Below, in pieces: positions 21,621 to 33,899 of a stretch of DNA of 64,000 nucleotides. The notes under the pieces are model-generated. The model saw nothing but the letters and a program-made list of their open reading frames with translations, was not told where the DNA came from and made no database searches. Made by a program: the position numbers and the translations under genes. This stretch comes from Lunularia cruciata (Eukaryota; Streptophyta; Marchantiopsida; Lunulariales; Lunulariaceae), in the NCBI GenBank assembly GCA_948567375.1, contig OX419755.1, positions 80,804,218-80,868,217 of the forward strand, given 5' to 3'. Each line of letters opens with the position of its first letter. Within the stretch, counting starts at the first letter, position 1.

Positions 21621-21950
21621 AGGATAATGGTTGATTTTGGAAGTTCATAGAATTGTATGTCTATGTAAGTAGCAAAAGAATTGGGTATTCCTATCAAGCT
21701 AGCTGGAAGTAGATTGATGATGGCGGATGGTAGAAAAGATTTTGCATTCCGTACCTTATATCTTGTTACTTTCAAGATTGGGAAGCAGTATTTGGGATGT
21801 ATGAGGTTTGTAGTAGCACCTCTACACTATGATGTCATTCTAGGACTACTTTGGCTTGAACATCATAAGGTTCAATTTGATTGGAACCGACAACAAATTC
21901 AAGTACAACACCAAGGTAGGAATTTCTGATTAGGTTGTCTGGCACCTTTG
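21621..21950 (+). pseudogene. F1 aspartic protease remnant
   Basis: Frame 21681-21929 carries the downstream half of a gypsy protease: LMMADGRKDFAFRT, FKIGKQYLGCMRFVV and HYDVILGLLWLE (the ILGxxWL flap/helix signature). The active-site segment just upstream is decayed; F2 shows LVDFGS there. Confidence 0.75.
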
Positions 21951-21959
21951 AGTAAGATA

Positions 21960-22155
21960 CCTAAAAATAGTCAATCCCAAGATGGGAAGTTTATCAAGAA
22001 GGTAGCAACAGAGCAAACCTTGAAGGGAGATGAGTCCCAAGATGGGAAGTTTGTTAGGAAAGCAGCCATGGACCAAGCTTTGAAGAAAGATGAGTCCTTA
22101 GATGGGAAGTTTGTTAGTGAAGCAGCCATAGAGCAAGCTTTGGAAGAAGATAAGT
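21960..22155 (+). repeat. F1 in-frame 60-bp tandem repeat between protease and reverse transcriptase
   Basis: Three 20-residue units beginning SQDGKFIKKVATEQTLKGDE, then SQDGKFVRKAA and SLDGKFVSEAA. They are followed by linker and then the start of reverse transcriptase. F2 has the same three units (about 35157-35340), so the repeat predates the split between the two copies. Function unknown; it may be a spacer in Pol. Confidence 0.85.
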
Positions 22156-22219
22156 CTATTTTTGTAATGTGGATCAAGCCGATTGCACAAGGACAATCTG
22201 AGGAGAGCCTCATCAAGCA

Positions 22220-22786
22220 ATGGTTGATCAGATAGTTCAAGAGTTTGTAGACATGTTTCTAGATGATTTGCCAAAGGGATTACCCTCCAATCGTGGTATG
22301 CCCTTCAAGATTGAGTTATTGCTAAGGAGTACTCCAATGAGTAGACCAATCTATCGGCTCTCACCGAAGGAGTTGGAGGAGTTGCAAACAATACTTATGG
22401 AGTTGTTAGAGAAGGACTTCATACAACATAGTACCTCTCCTTAGGGAACACCGGTACTATTTGTTCCAAAGGAGGATGGAGTACTTTGTTTCTGTATTGA
22501 TTACTGTGACTAAGTAAGCAAACAATGAAGAATGCATATCCCTTGCCTCGGATTTATGACTTGCTTGATCAATTGAGTGGAGCACAATACTTTGCCAAGT
22601 TGGATCTTTGTAGTGGCTATTGGTGAAGCCTCATTGATAGGGAGGATGCGCAAAAGATTTCCTTTTGCACAAGGTATGGGCATTTCAAATAGAGAGTTCT
22701 ACCTTTTGGGCTCACTAATGCTACATCAGTCTTCATGGATCAAATGCATTGGGTGTTGGATGGCCTATTGGATTGGTACGTGGTGG
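22220..22786 (+). pseudogene. F1 reverse transcriptase, N-terminal half
   Basis: Contains [39 protein letters not shown], then stop-ridden pieces matching LFVPKxDG, a [11 protein letters not shown]-like segment and FMDQMHxVLDGLLDW. It stops at DWYVVV, where element C inserted, just before the catalytic LDD box that resumes at 60815. Confidence 0.85.
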
Positions 22787-22790
22787 TGTT

Positions 22791-23240
22791 TGTCACACCA
22801 TTTGTAATGTCACATCTAGATTGCTTGGACACTAGAGTTGCAATGATAGTAGTTAGAGGTATTTCAGTAGTTTCCCATAGATTACTTTCTGACAGTCAGA
22901 TTTCATGTTTGGGGTACTAACTTCATAGTAGGGCCCATTGTCACTTTGCACCGTTCGCACCATCAAGTGTGCCATCAGCAGGACTATTAGGGTTCTAGAC
23001 CTAGCTCAAGTCCAAGGGTATACTTTCAAAGTGTAGCTCCAAAGAGCTCACTTCTTTGATGTTGAGCCTTCGAGTTCTTGGCTATGGTGGACAGAGGCTT
23101 GCGAGCGTCAGTTGGATTCTCCTAGCTAGAGTGGGTGTGGTTTGACTGTAATCAGTGCCCAGTTGATGGCAGTTTATAGAGTGATAGATCAAGTATTGAT
23201 CTGATTTGAGTTGATTTAAGAGTTGTAAACAATTTGATTA
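22791..23240 (+). repeat. Element C, 5' terminal repeat A1
   Basis: 450 bp from TGTCACACC to GATTA, matching A2 (60256-60705) and continuing into CATCAAAGAAGTG rather than into the B sequence. No TGG primer-type motif follows it. Confidence 0.88.
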
Positions 23241-24461
23241 CATCAAAGAAGTGAAGTTAGGGGGAAATTGGGTGCAAAAATTGTGAGTGTTGGTGGTATC
23301 TCCAAGCTTGGTGGATTGTTGGTAGCTCAATCAAAGTTTAGTTTTTCCTTGGTGTGTAGAAGCTCGTTGTCTGATGCAGATTTGGTAGTAGGGCCAACGG
23401 TGTGTGCAAGCGCTGGCCAATTTTTAAGCAAAGAAGAAGCAAATTTTGAGTAATGGTTGTGATTTTGAGCTCAAAAGGTGAAGATAAGACCAATTTGTTG
23501 CAAGTTGGGCTCAGAAAGTAAAATTGAAGGTGGAGTTGGGAACCTATCCTTGTGAATTTGTGATTTGGAGAAACCCATTTTTCAAATTTGGCTCAAGTGA
23601 AGAGTTAGCGAAAGATTTGGCAATCAGCCAACTTTAGGGTTTATGCCCAATTTTTGCTGGAGTTTATGTCAGATTTTCGCTAGATTTGGAGGAGTTTTGC
23701 TAGTTGGCTAGATTTAGAGGAGTTTTGCAGGTTTGGGGGAGTTTTTCCAAATTTGGAAAGGCCTCATTGGGGCATTTAGAGGCTTTGAGGCATAGGGCTA
23801 TGGGCTATGAGAGGCTACAAAGTCCTAGAAGAGCAAGAAGGGCCAACAAGCCATCTTATTGGCGTGAGGCTAGCTAGTTTAGAGTAAATCTTGGTCATTG
23901 TTTGGCAAAATCTGCCCATCCTACTAGATTGTGTGCAATAGGGTTTGGCCCCTAGATCTCTTATTCTTAGACTTGTGCCCTAGCCAACTGGTCCACCCTT
24001 ACTTGTTGTTCTAATGATTGTGCCATTGTTATCTATACATTTGTAGCTTTGGCTAGGAGAGGCAATTTGATCCCATTCTGGATGATCCCAGTAGCGTAGG
24101 ATGTAATAACAAACTTCTCTTATGTCAAATGCCAAATGGAAGTAGAGTTAGTCTCGTGTTGCTTTATGAGATGGAAGGTTTTTGTTCAGATTTCTTGTGA
24201 TTGGACCTCCTCTATTCTCTGCTTCCGGTTTGTGCACCATGTTTGTGTGAGGTGCTCTAAATCTAGAGCATTGATGCTCTTGTGTGCTCTCAATAGTGAG
24301 GTTAGAGTGATGACTAGTTAGACTACCTTTGTTTCTTTCCGTTGAGGCAGGAAGTGATGACCTATAGATCGTGAGAGTGCGTGTTGTGATGATAGGTTAC
24401 AGGGCACCTTTACTCCTAGTGTAGTTATCTCAATTAGAGTTATATTAGTGGGAGGTGTTCC
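23241..24461 (+). other. Element C leader between A1 and gag
   Basis: About 1.2 kb, homologous to the leader of element A (about 13102-13912 on the other strand). Frames such as 23268-23453 and 24136-24321 are short and not clearly coding. It would be 5' untranslated or pre-gag sequence. Confidence 0.5.
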
Positions 24462-25690
24462 ATGGGTATTGGCACTTGGTGGTGCTCAATTGGTGTTGGC
24501 ACTTGGTGGAGTACTTTTGGTTGTGGTTTGCAGTTGCATTTGGTGGTTCTAGTTTGCGGTTGCAATTGTGGTTATTTTGTCACAACGGAGTTCTTTGTGG
24601 ATTCTAAGGAAGTTAGCCCTATAGTATGTAATGGGTTTACTTGGAGTGGCGCTAAGTACCAGCCTATATCTCAAGTCTCAGTGAGGGAGGAGATTGACTC
24701 TAAGTTGGAGTTTGATACAAGAGCTGATTCAGTTGAGAGTGCACTTGGCATGTCCGCACCATTATTGTAGAACATAGACGAGATTTATGGGGCCTCCAAA
24801 AGCCCTAGGCGTTACTTTGATAAAGTGCATACTATTGAGTTGGATGACTTCATCTAGGAGTTTGATAGTTGGTGTGATTTGCAGTAGATGCAGAACCCAA
24901 CTTTGTTTACACTCTTCATGGCATGGAAGGGGTTGTTTCAACATTTGGAGGGTCCACCGATGGATGACTACCATGAGTTCAAGAGAGCTCATTTGGAGGA
25001 GATTGAGTTATGGAGATAGTATTGGTCTCCAAACTATATCTCCATTGCTTCTGGCTTGGTTGCCAAGAGTAGATTGGTTGTACCCACAAGTTCTAGCTCT
25101 AGTAGTGTTGGTGGAGCTAGTGGAGGTGCATTAGTTGGAGATAGTGCTACCACGAGTGGAGGTACCGCTACATGAGGTGGTGTGGTATCGGGGTTTAACC
25201 CCATGGTGGAGGTCTTCTAATGTTTGAGGCAGAACTACCAAGGGAGTACGGATTGACAAGCTGAGAAGCTTGAAGGAGTTCCAACGGAAGGCTAAAAAGA
25301 GCCTATGCAAGGCATACACTTGCATGAGGCGGTTGATCAATTTCACTCAGGGAGTTATTGAGGCCCAAGCAGTCCAGTTTTGGTATGGGATACTAGATAT
25401 GGAGTTACAACGTAGAGTTTGTGATGTTATGTTGTTATAGGCTACTTTGCACACTTTGGCAATGGTCTTTAGTTTGGTTGAGCGTATTGAGCTCAACATG
25501 GTGGAGGAGAGGATAATGGCATTTGGATTTGATAGGGAGCCCTCATCCACAATTGTTACTTCTTCTAGAGTACAGAGTGCACCACGCCCAATTGGTTTTT
25601 GAGGACAAGGTGGATAGCCTAGATCCTACGGAGCGAGTGGAGGACCTAGTGGAGCTAGATCCTTACCTTCTTTTTTAGGTCAGCAGTAGC
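24462..25690 (+). pseudogene. Element C gag, N-terminal and capsid-like part
   Basis: Parallels element A gag: CGYFVTTEFF, EEIDSKLEFDTR, MAWKGLFQHLEGPP, EFKRAHLEEIELWR and later FTQGVIEAQAVQFWYG. In-frame TAG codons occur at 24855-24857, 25017-25019 and 25687-25689, each at the same place as a TAG in element A. Confidence 0.75.
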
Positions 25691-25692
25691 CA

Positions 25693-26153
25693 GTGAGTGG
25701 TAGTATTGCTTGTTGGACTTGTGGTGGACTTCACCATAGGAGAGAGTGTACTCAAGGCAACGGACTTGATACCTCTGGTGCATTGCAGCCAGTACAAAGG
25801 CAATGTGAGTATTGCCACAGATTTGGTCACACTAGTGATCGATGCTTTGACCTACACCTAGAGTTATGGAGTGGTAGGGTTATTATGGAAAGTAGTAGAG
25901 GAGCTTCAGTTCATGGAGGACAAGGTGGTAGAGGTAGTGGTAGAGGATCTACATCTAGTAGAGGTGCAGTACTTGCCCTTACTTCTGATATAGCTATGGC
26001 TACTTGGATTGAGTAGTTGGAGTAGACATTGGCTAGTATGGCCATTGCTTAGAGGAGATCAGATTTGGGTGTTGAGGCTTCCACCTCATATGCGGGTGAT
26101 AGAGATGCTTTGGACTTCATGTGCAAAGCATCACAAGTGGATGCATTTGCAGC
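25693..26153 (+). pseudogene. Element C gag nucleocapsid with two zinc knuckles
   Basis: Encodes CWTCGGLHHRREC and CEYCHRFGHTSDRC followed by a Gly/Arg/Ser-rich tail, as in element A. Cut by the insertion of element D after GATGCATTTGCAGC; the sequence resumes at 49131. Confidence 0.85.
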
Positions 26154-26791
26154 TATGGTACCCACATTTTTTGGTTTTGGATAGTTTCAAGGAAATTAAG
26201 AAGAAGTATGTTAGTAAAGCCTAAGGAGGGCTAATTGGGAAAGAAATAAGAAGAAGCATGTGTTTGGGGCCAAACCCAAAGTTGACCTTGGATCAAGACC
26301 AAAGGACTCAGGATGGACAAAAGAGGAAGACAAAGAAGAGGACTTTGTATCGAGCAAGGTAGTCTAATCCAAAGAACCTATAATAGACTTCTTTGCAATT
26401 GGAAAATCAAGAAAGTACACGGGAAGAAAGTAATGGCCTCAAGATCAAGAAGTTTTTGATAGTGACACAAAACAACCCCACAAAAATCAGTGATTGGAGT
26501 GGAGAAACAATTGAAGAATGACCAATTAGCACAGGACTATGATATCAAGAGTTTTGTGAGGAAGCAACACAATGTCCAGAAGCTACCCTGTCCCTATTCA
26601 GAGTCAACCCAAAGTATTGCAAATTGCAAATCCGCATGAAGACGAGTGGGCTAGGATCTCAAGAACAATCTTCCACAAGAAGAGGGTGAGAAAACACACA
26701 AAGGCCCTAAAAGTGAGTAAGTAGAGTGCAGTGAGGGGACTTACAATCATAGATTAGAAGTAGTAGTGCGGATCAAAGTCTTGGCAAGACT

Positions 26792-29700
26792 TTGTATCAT
26801 GTTTCTAGCCTGGAATTGGAACTTCAATTTTCCAGGTTTCATGGTAGAAATTGCAATGAGCAATTGCAAGGATGGGCTGAAGGACAAGGAGAAGAGAGGA
26901 AATCTGGCTCAATGGACTTAGTTGGATTGGAGACTAGTCTTGGAGAGGAAGGAGGTACCACCTTCTATCGGAAGTGTGATACTTTAGAAGAGACTACCAA
27001 GGTGAGAAACTCATTCAGTCAACTTCACACCAAAAATGGGTATAAGGTGGATAGTTATAGAGATCCCAAGAGGAGAGGGATTGTAAGCGCAATGATGGAA
27101 ATGATCAAGCCAAAGCAAACCACCTATGTTACGATGTAATAGGCGGTGTTCTTTCACCAAATGTTTGCAATAGAGGCAGTAGATTGGGTGAAATGTCTAC
27201 ATCAACAAGTGAGGCAGATGATTTTCAAGTTTGAGAATGGATATGCCACCACATTATTTCATGCCCTTTGCAGCTCATGTTTATTTTGGGCTGAGCTAGC
27301 TGACTTTGGAAGAAAGAAACCAAATGCGCTCACGCTTTCATTCGGATCTGCAGAAGGAGGTGGATGCAGATGAACAATATTATATGGAGAGGGTGCAAGA
27401 CGGAGATGAGTACTAAAAGAAAAATGGGAAGGATAGAATTGTAGCAATTGACATCTCAAGGGCTAGGAAGAGAACTAAGTTTGAAAGTTGCCTTGCAGAA
27501 GTTCAACCATAGAAGGTGTAGAAGCTTAACCCAATGGCAATGATGGTGAAAATGAAGGAGTCAATGCCAAAATCCAAAGAAGAGTCCGAAGGGAAAACCA
27601 GATCAAAGGGAGAAGTGTTGGGAGAAGAAGAAGAGTTCACTCTATGAAGTGAAGAATCGAGTAGTGGTAGTGAAGGCAAGGCGAAGGTTCAGCAAACCCG
27701 AAGGCAGATGATGGATATAGGGAATTCAAGCCCAAAAGTCTCTATGATTGAACAAGGAGGTGAGAAGAAGAAGGAAGAAGAAGTCTTGGCACGATGTGGT
27801 ACCCATATTTTTCATTTTGGATGAGTTTTGAAGAAGAAGTGCCTTGCTGAAACCAAATTGAAACCAAATGGAGAAGAAATGAATGGAAACTTGTGTTTTG
27901 ATCAGGCCTGAGGTAGTTGACTTTGTGTTGGAGGAAGAAGGACTCAGATTGGGTCAAACCCAAAGAAGCTTACTTTGTGTCAGAGGAGGAAAAAACTCAG
28001 ATCAAGCGCCGAAGGAGGGTAGATCCGAAGGAGGAAGAGAAGTTGCAGGTTAGGATTCTTGCGGAGGCCATATCTCAATAACCACAAGTCCAAATCATGC
28101 GTGCTATATCTTGTTTGAAACGTCTTGTTTAGGGCTTTCCATTTCCACCAGAATCATAGATTTTGAAGGTCTGTAGCAAAAGTTACAAGCATTTGAAGTT
28201 TTGAGAGTAGGTTTGTGTCTTGAGGTTAGTGTCTTCGGGTCTACAAGACTTCGGACTTTGGGTCATGAGACTTTGCCTCAAGACAAAGATTATTAAACCC
28301 GAGGTAGCTAGACCTTGGAGTGCAATGAAAGTGACTTTAGGAATCTTGCGGGAGGCATTAGAGGAAGTTAGAGTAAGGAAAGAAGATATTTAGGATATCC
28401 TTGACTTCAATTTTAGTTCTGATTGAAAATAAGATAGAATTAGAGAAGAAATAGCAATAGTGAATAAACCCCAAGTGTTGGATCAGATAGTAAGTGTCTT
28501 TGGGTCAGTTACATGAGTGATTAGGAGAAAGTGTGTTGCAAATTGAAAATGTAGATAGTGTACCCATGCTTTCAATTACAATTTTTGATGAGGATATAGT
28601 AGAATTAGCAAAAGAATTGATAATAGTTAGACCCAAAGTAAGAGAGATAGGAAGGTAGGTGTCTTCGGATTTGACATTTGACACTTTAGAGAAGAGTGGT
28701 CGGGAGATAGAGATTTAAAAGGATTACTTGTGATAGGAATTGTAGATCAGAGTGGAGAATTAGTAGAATTGGTAGAGGAATTAGAAGTTGTGAAACCCGA
28801 GGACAAAGTAATAGTGAGTGAAGTTACTTTGGGATTGGAATCCAAGGAAGAAGTAGACATTGGATCGGAGTAGAAATAGATTTGAGATTTGAAGAGATAG
28901 ATATGAAGAGGTGCATTGTCATTTTGGATCTGCAAGTTTGTAGAGTTGTTAGGAAACGGTATTTTTGTTAGAACTATTGATTGCTTCACTATTTAAGAGT
29001 TGCATTCGCAGTCATATGTTGTTTAGTGCTCATTATTTATGAGAATAGATAAAGCAAAGTATTGTGAAGCAGTGCTCATCGCTTGAGCTTGATTCCAAGT
29101 ATCAGCTTTGCAATTGTGTTTGTGAGTGTGTGGAGAAATTTGAAGTGCAAGTCAATGTGCTTGTTGGATGTTGGATTCCACAGCCTTGATCTTCATTCTA
29201 TGTGTTTGATCCTGAGTGAAGTGCAATTGAAGCAATGCCTTGACAAATCTGAGAGGAATTGTAGTGTTGGTAGTATTTTTCATTTGTGGGTGTAGCGTAG
29301 TGTTGATGTGAAGCAATTTTGATCAAGGAAGTTGTGCCTTCAGTGGAGAGGTGGAACACAATTTTGAGATGAAGTTGTTTTGTAGTGAAGTGCCATTTTT
29401 GGGAGAGCTTGAATCATCACAATCAAGATTGTTTGGAAAGATTTGATGGAGTTGTGATTAAAGAGTGTGAATTTGTGACAAGACTGCAAATCAATGCTTG
29501 TTACTCTCTTCTAGGTGTGGTTTCTACCTCAGAGATTAAAGAAGAACTCAAGAAGAACAAAATTGTTACTTTGCTTTGTATTTGGACATTTTTGACTTGT
29601 ATCTCTACGGGAACAAACTTTACTTACCCGATTACTACAAAAGTGATATTTGCCGGGTTGTCACACATGACCACAAACTGCCAGAGGAAAGAACAATGTG

Positions 29701-30129
29701 CAAGCAACCAAGGTGGGGCCCAATAAAGTTGTCACGGAAGAGGAGGAGAGCTTAGATAGGAAAACCTTAAGAGTACAAAGATCACGACTTTGGAGTAAGG
29801 TGCAAGAAGGAGTGTTGCGTGAAGAGGAAGACAAAGGCCGAGCTGATGACAAGAAATGTGACGGAGTGGAGTATCTATCAAAAGTCGTGTGTCCGTTGTT
29901 GGCATTCCTATAGCAGAAGAAAGTAGAGATGGTGAGTGCCAATCTCGTTGTGCATGATGAGTTGGCAGTAGTAAAGAAGTGGAGTGCGGAAACCTTGTTG
30001 TTAAGAAGTAAGCTAACAAGAGTAGAGATGGAAGCCAAAGAACTTTGGGTTGAGGAGATTCTTTGGAGTAAGCACTCTGAAGTAATGAGGGAGGATTTAG
30101 TAAGTGTCACAAGGAGGCAAAGGAGATGA
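26792..30129 (+). pseudogene. LTR-encoded protein frame in the D 5' LTR
   Basis: Fragments of a long protein inside the LTR, interrupted by stops, frameshifts and solo LTR G. 26792-27139 includes KNGYKVDSYRDPKRRGIVSA and KPKQTTYV. The following frame has FHQMFAIEAVDWVKCLHQQV, then an acidic Ser/Glu/Lys-rich stretch. After G, 29698-29913 has GVEYLSKVVCPLL and 29929-30129 a coiled-coil-like segment. The same order appears in the E LTR (53522 to 50993, minus strand) and in part in the 3' LTR. Not Gag, Pol or any domain I recognise. Confidence 0.65.
27795..29665 (+). mobile_element. Solo LTR G, nested in the D 5' LTR
   Basis: 1871 bp, TGTGGTACCCATATTTTTC to GGGTTGTCACA, flanked by CACGA and CATGA (a 5-bp duplication with one transition). 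It is a relative of LTR E with a large internal deletion. It keeps the end of the LTR-encoded frame (28746-28873: ELVELVEELEVVKPEDKV to EVDIGSE-stop), which aligns with the E frame ending EVDIGLD-stop. In both, the stop lies about 0.79 kb from the LTR end. Confidence 0.85.
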
Positions 30130-30423
30130 CAATATTAGTTGCAATGGTAAAGGGAGAAAGTGTTGATGCATGAGTAGAGTTAATACACTCAAAGGGAAAG
30201 TATAGTGATAATGGAGCAAGAGTTGGAAAGTTTCAAGAAGAAGGCCATTGAGAAAGATCAAGTCTGGCAAAGGGAGTAAGCCGTATGTGGTAGAGAAGAA
30301 GATCGGTTGTATAGATTGGTGACAGTTGCTTTGTATTTGACCCATTCTGAATAGTATCTCTATGGGAACAAAATTTACTTACCTAATTACCACAAAAGTA
30401 ATATTTGGTTGTCACATGATTTT

Positions 30424-30441
30424 TGGTGCCACTACCGGGGA
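30424..30441 (+). other. D primer binding site (tRNA-Asp type, decayed)
   Basis: TGGTGCCACTACCGGGGA lies eight bases after the LTR. It matches the TGGCGCCGTTGCCGGGGA primer site of Athila-type elements apart from transitions (C to T, G to A). Confidence 0.7.
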
Positions 30442-30579
30442 TACAAATCTTGGAAGTGGAAGAATACAAAGCCAATTTTGAAATTGGGTGTCAAAGCAAT
30501 ATGAATGTCTGCATTGAGAGAATAACAAGAAGAGAGAGTTCAAAGACGAACATTGCATCATGAAGAAGAAGAACACCTA

Positions 30580-32560
30580 AAGATCTAACCCACTTTAGAC
30601 AAAACCAAACATGAGGCGTTGGACTTTCAACTTCTTCACGAAGTGCAAGAAGCCTTGCAAGAACTCAATCAAAAGAAACTTGAAGGCAGTTGGCAAGGAA
30701 ATTTCTCATCTCCCTCTGCCAAGAAGAAGAAAGACTCAAGTGAGCAGACACATTCATTACGATCTAGTACACCAACTTCCCCTAGAGCTATAAAGGAAGT
30801 CAAATTTATCAAGAAATTTGTTCAAGAAAGGACATCACAAACACAAACAAAAGAAGAGTGTCAACACCTTCTATGCATGATTCCTCAATTGTCTTAAAGG
30901 AATTTTTAAGAACACTTCAAAGGAGTTGAGCCTTTTTCTTCTACTTAGGCTGAAGTCAACACAATCAAAGAAGAAGTAATTGTCAAAGAAGACCCGACGT
31001 TGAACTTGACTAATTGGAATCCTTGGGCTATCAATACGATGTCCATACCAGCCAGTTCCTCGGCTCCCTCAAGTTCAACTTTATCACAGCCGATTCCACC
31101 AAGCCAAACAATGACTTTGTTACCAATCACCCGACGTGTATCAAAAGTATAAGGGGATAGAACAAGACAAAGACCTTGATGAATTCATCAAAGAATTTGA
31201 AGTCATTTCCCTTGCCAATAAGGAACATGACTTGACGGAACACTTGAGAATTTTCCAAGTTTGCTCTAAAAGAAGGCTTGGAGTTGGTATACTCATGTAA
31301 TCCAGAAGGGGTTTGTACCGGCGGATTGGGTAGACTTGAGAAACAATTTCTTGGAATGCTTCCGGGAAGTTGATTATGGCACAAGTGTCTTTGCAGCACT
31401 CAACAATTTGGACATAGGCAAGAAGGAGAAGTTGAGAGACTACTCTGAGAGGTTCATGGCACTCTTGAACCGAGTCCCAAAGCAATTGGGTGTGGTGGGT
31501 TACTCCAATGCCCAAGCTATTACCTGGTTCCTAGGAAGACTTTCCCTAGAGATTTGGATCATTACCAGGGAGAGGAATGTAACTTCCCTAGATAAGGTAC
31601 TCAAGCACATCACCCGCTATGAGGCAGCTCACTCTCACTCTGCCAATAATCAAAGAATTGGGAGAAGAAAGGCAAGAAGCCCAAAAGAAGAGCTTCTTGT
31701 AGTACATCCACTTCTTCGGAGGAATCCTCCACATCTTCAAGTTCTTCTTCAGAATCTGAAGAAGAATCAAAGCCAAGAAGAATACAAAGACATGGAGGCA
31801 AGAAACCATTGACACCTCCAGCAAAGAGTGTACATAAGGTACACAATAATCTAGATGCTCTTATCAAAGAGTTTTGGATTTTAAGATTGAGATGATTGGG
31901 GCAAAGGACCAAAGAAAGCCTCCATCATTCGGCATATCCAATGTATGGTGCACCGCATGTGGCAAGTCAGGCCATGCAAACATGGAATGCAATACTTGTA
32001 ATGCATTTCCGGTGCATCAGATTGATTGGGTTCCGAGATGGAACCAAGAAGAGGTAGAGGAGGTGGTGTACTAAACCCAAGAGGTACCACCTCAGGCAAG
32101 CACATTGTACCAAGGTCTGAGGTACGGACCAAGGGAGTATAACCTCAATGCTCCTCCACAAAGACCACCGATGAACAACCAAAACCAACCTCAAAATGTT
32201 GCACCCAAAGCATATTACAATTGTGGCTCAATGGGACATTGGTCTCCAAATTGTCCGGAGCCAAGATGGCAAATTAGGTATGTTCCCTTGTGTGGGAATT
32301 TTAAAGGATTGGGTCATATGGGCAACCAATGCCCTCATCCACCAAACATGAAGGCGCCTGTAAAATATGTACAGATCCTAGTAGAGCATGTTGCACTCCA
32401 GGCAAAGGAGGATACTTCTATAAATTATATAACACTTGAGGAGGAAAGGCCTCAAGAAGGGAGCCCGGCCTCTGAAGGTAAATGGCTAGACCTCAAAATT
32501 TTCATGGTTGAGACATGCCAATAAGAAGAAGCATGATCCCGAGGAACTAAGTACGACCTC
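30580..32560 (+). pseudogene. D gag with zinc knuckles
   Basis: 31336-31812 is capsid-like (NNFLECFREVDYG, KEKLRDYSERFMALLNRVP, ITWFLGRLSLEIW). Nucleocapsid motifs follow: CTACGKSGHANMEC in 31874-32074, and CGSMGHWSPNCPEP plus CGNFKGLGHMGNQC in 32105-32524. The frame is broken several times, but the reading direction and order are clear. Confidence 0.8.
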
Positions 32561-33085
32561 TTTGTCCTCATGAAAGGCAAAGAGATTGCGCCCAAAGTCA
32601 ATCCTTTCTGCCAAGGGGAAAAGATTCTCACAAAAGCTAAAGCAAAACCCTTGCAGAAAGAACTCAAGGAAGCAGTCCTCAAGACTCAAGAGATAAATTG
32701 GAGGAGGAGACAAAGACAAAGCTTCCAATTTTTCTGGCAGAAATCAGATCCAAAGTAAAGAATCTGATCCAAGCCAAGGTGGTTTAACCTAAGGAACCTT
32801 GGGTCCAAACCACCAGTACACCCATCACCATCATGAAGCGCCTTGAAGTCAAATTTGAATAGGGTGATACCTTGAACCCCGAAGACCAAGGTGAAGAAGG
32901 TGGAATTGGGAGGACTACATCAATACAATATTGTAGCAGATTTGGCATCCACAAGTGCGAACATCACATTTAAGCAACTATGGGAAGATAATAAGTTGTA
33001 CAAGAAGCAGCTGAATTCTACCCTCAAGAAAGTAAGAGTGATGTCTAAAAAAGATTTGCACGCCATTTATCGTATTGAACAAGAG
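32561..33085 (+). pseudogene. D gag-protease linker, cut by F2
   Basis: Lys-rich linker, then 32891-33085 (VELGGLHQYNIVADLASTSA and SKKDLHAIYRIEQE), the start of the protease region. Joining 33080 to 38121 across F2 restores a continuous frame (IEQ then DNLGSLEVE). Confidence 0.65.
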
Positions 33086-33506
33086 TGTAACAATATGGAG
33101 TTTAGCGACATAGTTAGTAAGGCTAACAAAGTAGATAATAAGCCAAATTAGCCTAGAATATTCTAGAAGCATCTAAGAAGCTTCTTAGGAAGCTTCCTAG
33201 TTAACTTGCACCCCAAGCAGGTAGTTTCTAGAAGGAAGCTTCTAGAAGCTTCTAACTAGCTTAGCTTGCATGCCAAGTAAGTGGCTTCTAGAAGGAAGCT
33301 TCTTGAGAAGCTTTCTAGTTAACTTTGCTTGCACTCTAAGAAAGCGGCTCAAGGAAGCTTCTTGAGAAACTTCTTAAGGGCTTTGTATGCTACCTATAAA
33401 TACCAAAGCCAAAGCTCATGTTGGGCATTCGGAGTTTTCCTTCATTCAAGCGTCCCAATGTGAGCTTCCATTCTCCTATTTCTCTCCTTGGTCTTGGTCT
33501 TTTACA
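33086..33506 (+). repeat. F2 5' LTR with heat-shock elements
   Basis: 421 bp, TGTAACAATATGG to TTTTACA, followed by primer site TGGTATCAAAGC (33508-33519, one change from the initiator-Met type). It keeps GAATATTCTAGAA, GAAGCTTCTAGAAGCTTC and TATAAAT in the same order as F1. The first 66 bases remain an open continuation of the reading frame entering the LTR. Confidence 0.9.
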
Positions 33507-33899
33507 TTGGTATCAAAGCAAGAATGAGATGAGTGGAATTTATGGACCACCAAATCTACTTCTGCCAAACCATTGGGATTTTCATATCCAGATATTACCC
33601 AAGCATTGTTTCACACAATTCATCACCTCGCGCTTTGGACAAGATTTTCTGCATATGATCACCATGTTTGAGGAACCCTTGATACTACCGTTTGTAACTT
33701 ATGGAGAACGGTGGCGTGTTGTATCTATGTGTTAATCAAGTAGATAAATTGAGAGTAATGGAATAGAGTAGTAGCTATGGCAGAAATACCGGACACTATC
33801 CTTGCAATGCAACAACAAATCGAGCATCTTACTCGATTGTTGGATGAAGGAGACCAACAATGACGAGAACATATAAAGAGAGTGCCAATTTGAGATGGA

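Larger units (their letters stand above)
26154..30416 (+). repeat. D 5' LTR, split by solo LTR G
   Basis: Without G (27795-29665 and one 5-bp duplication) about 2.39 kb. Compared with the 3' LTR it retains an extra block of roughly 0.84 kb. Contains the LTR-borne coding frame (26792-27400 region, 27530-27790 and 29700-30129). Confidence 0.85.

Noticed and set aside
29661-30110. 149-codon minus-strand frame
   Set aside because: Antisense to the D LTR-encoded coiled-coil segment; Ser/Thr/Leu-rich shadow.
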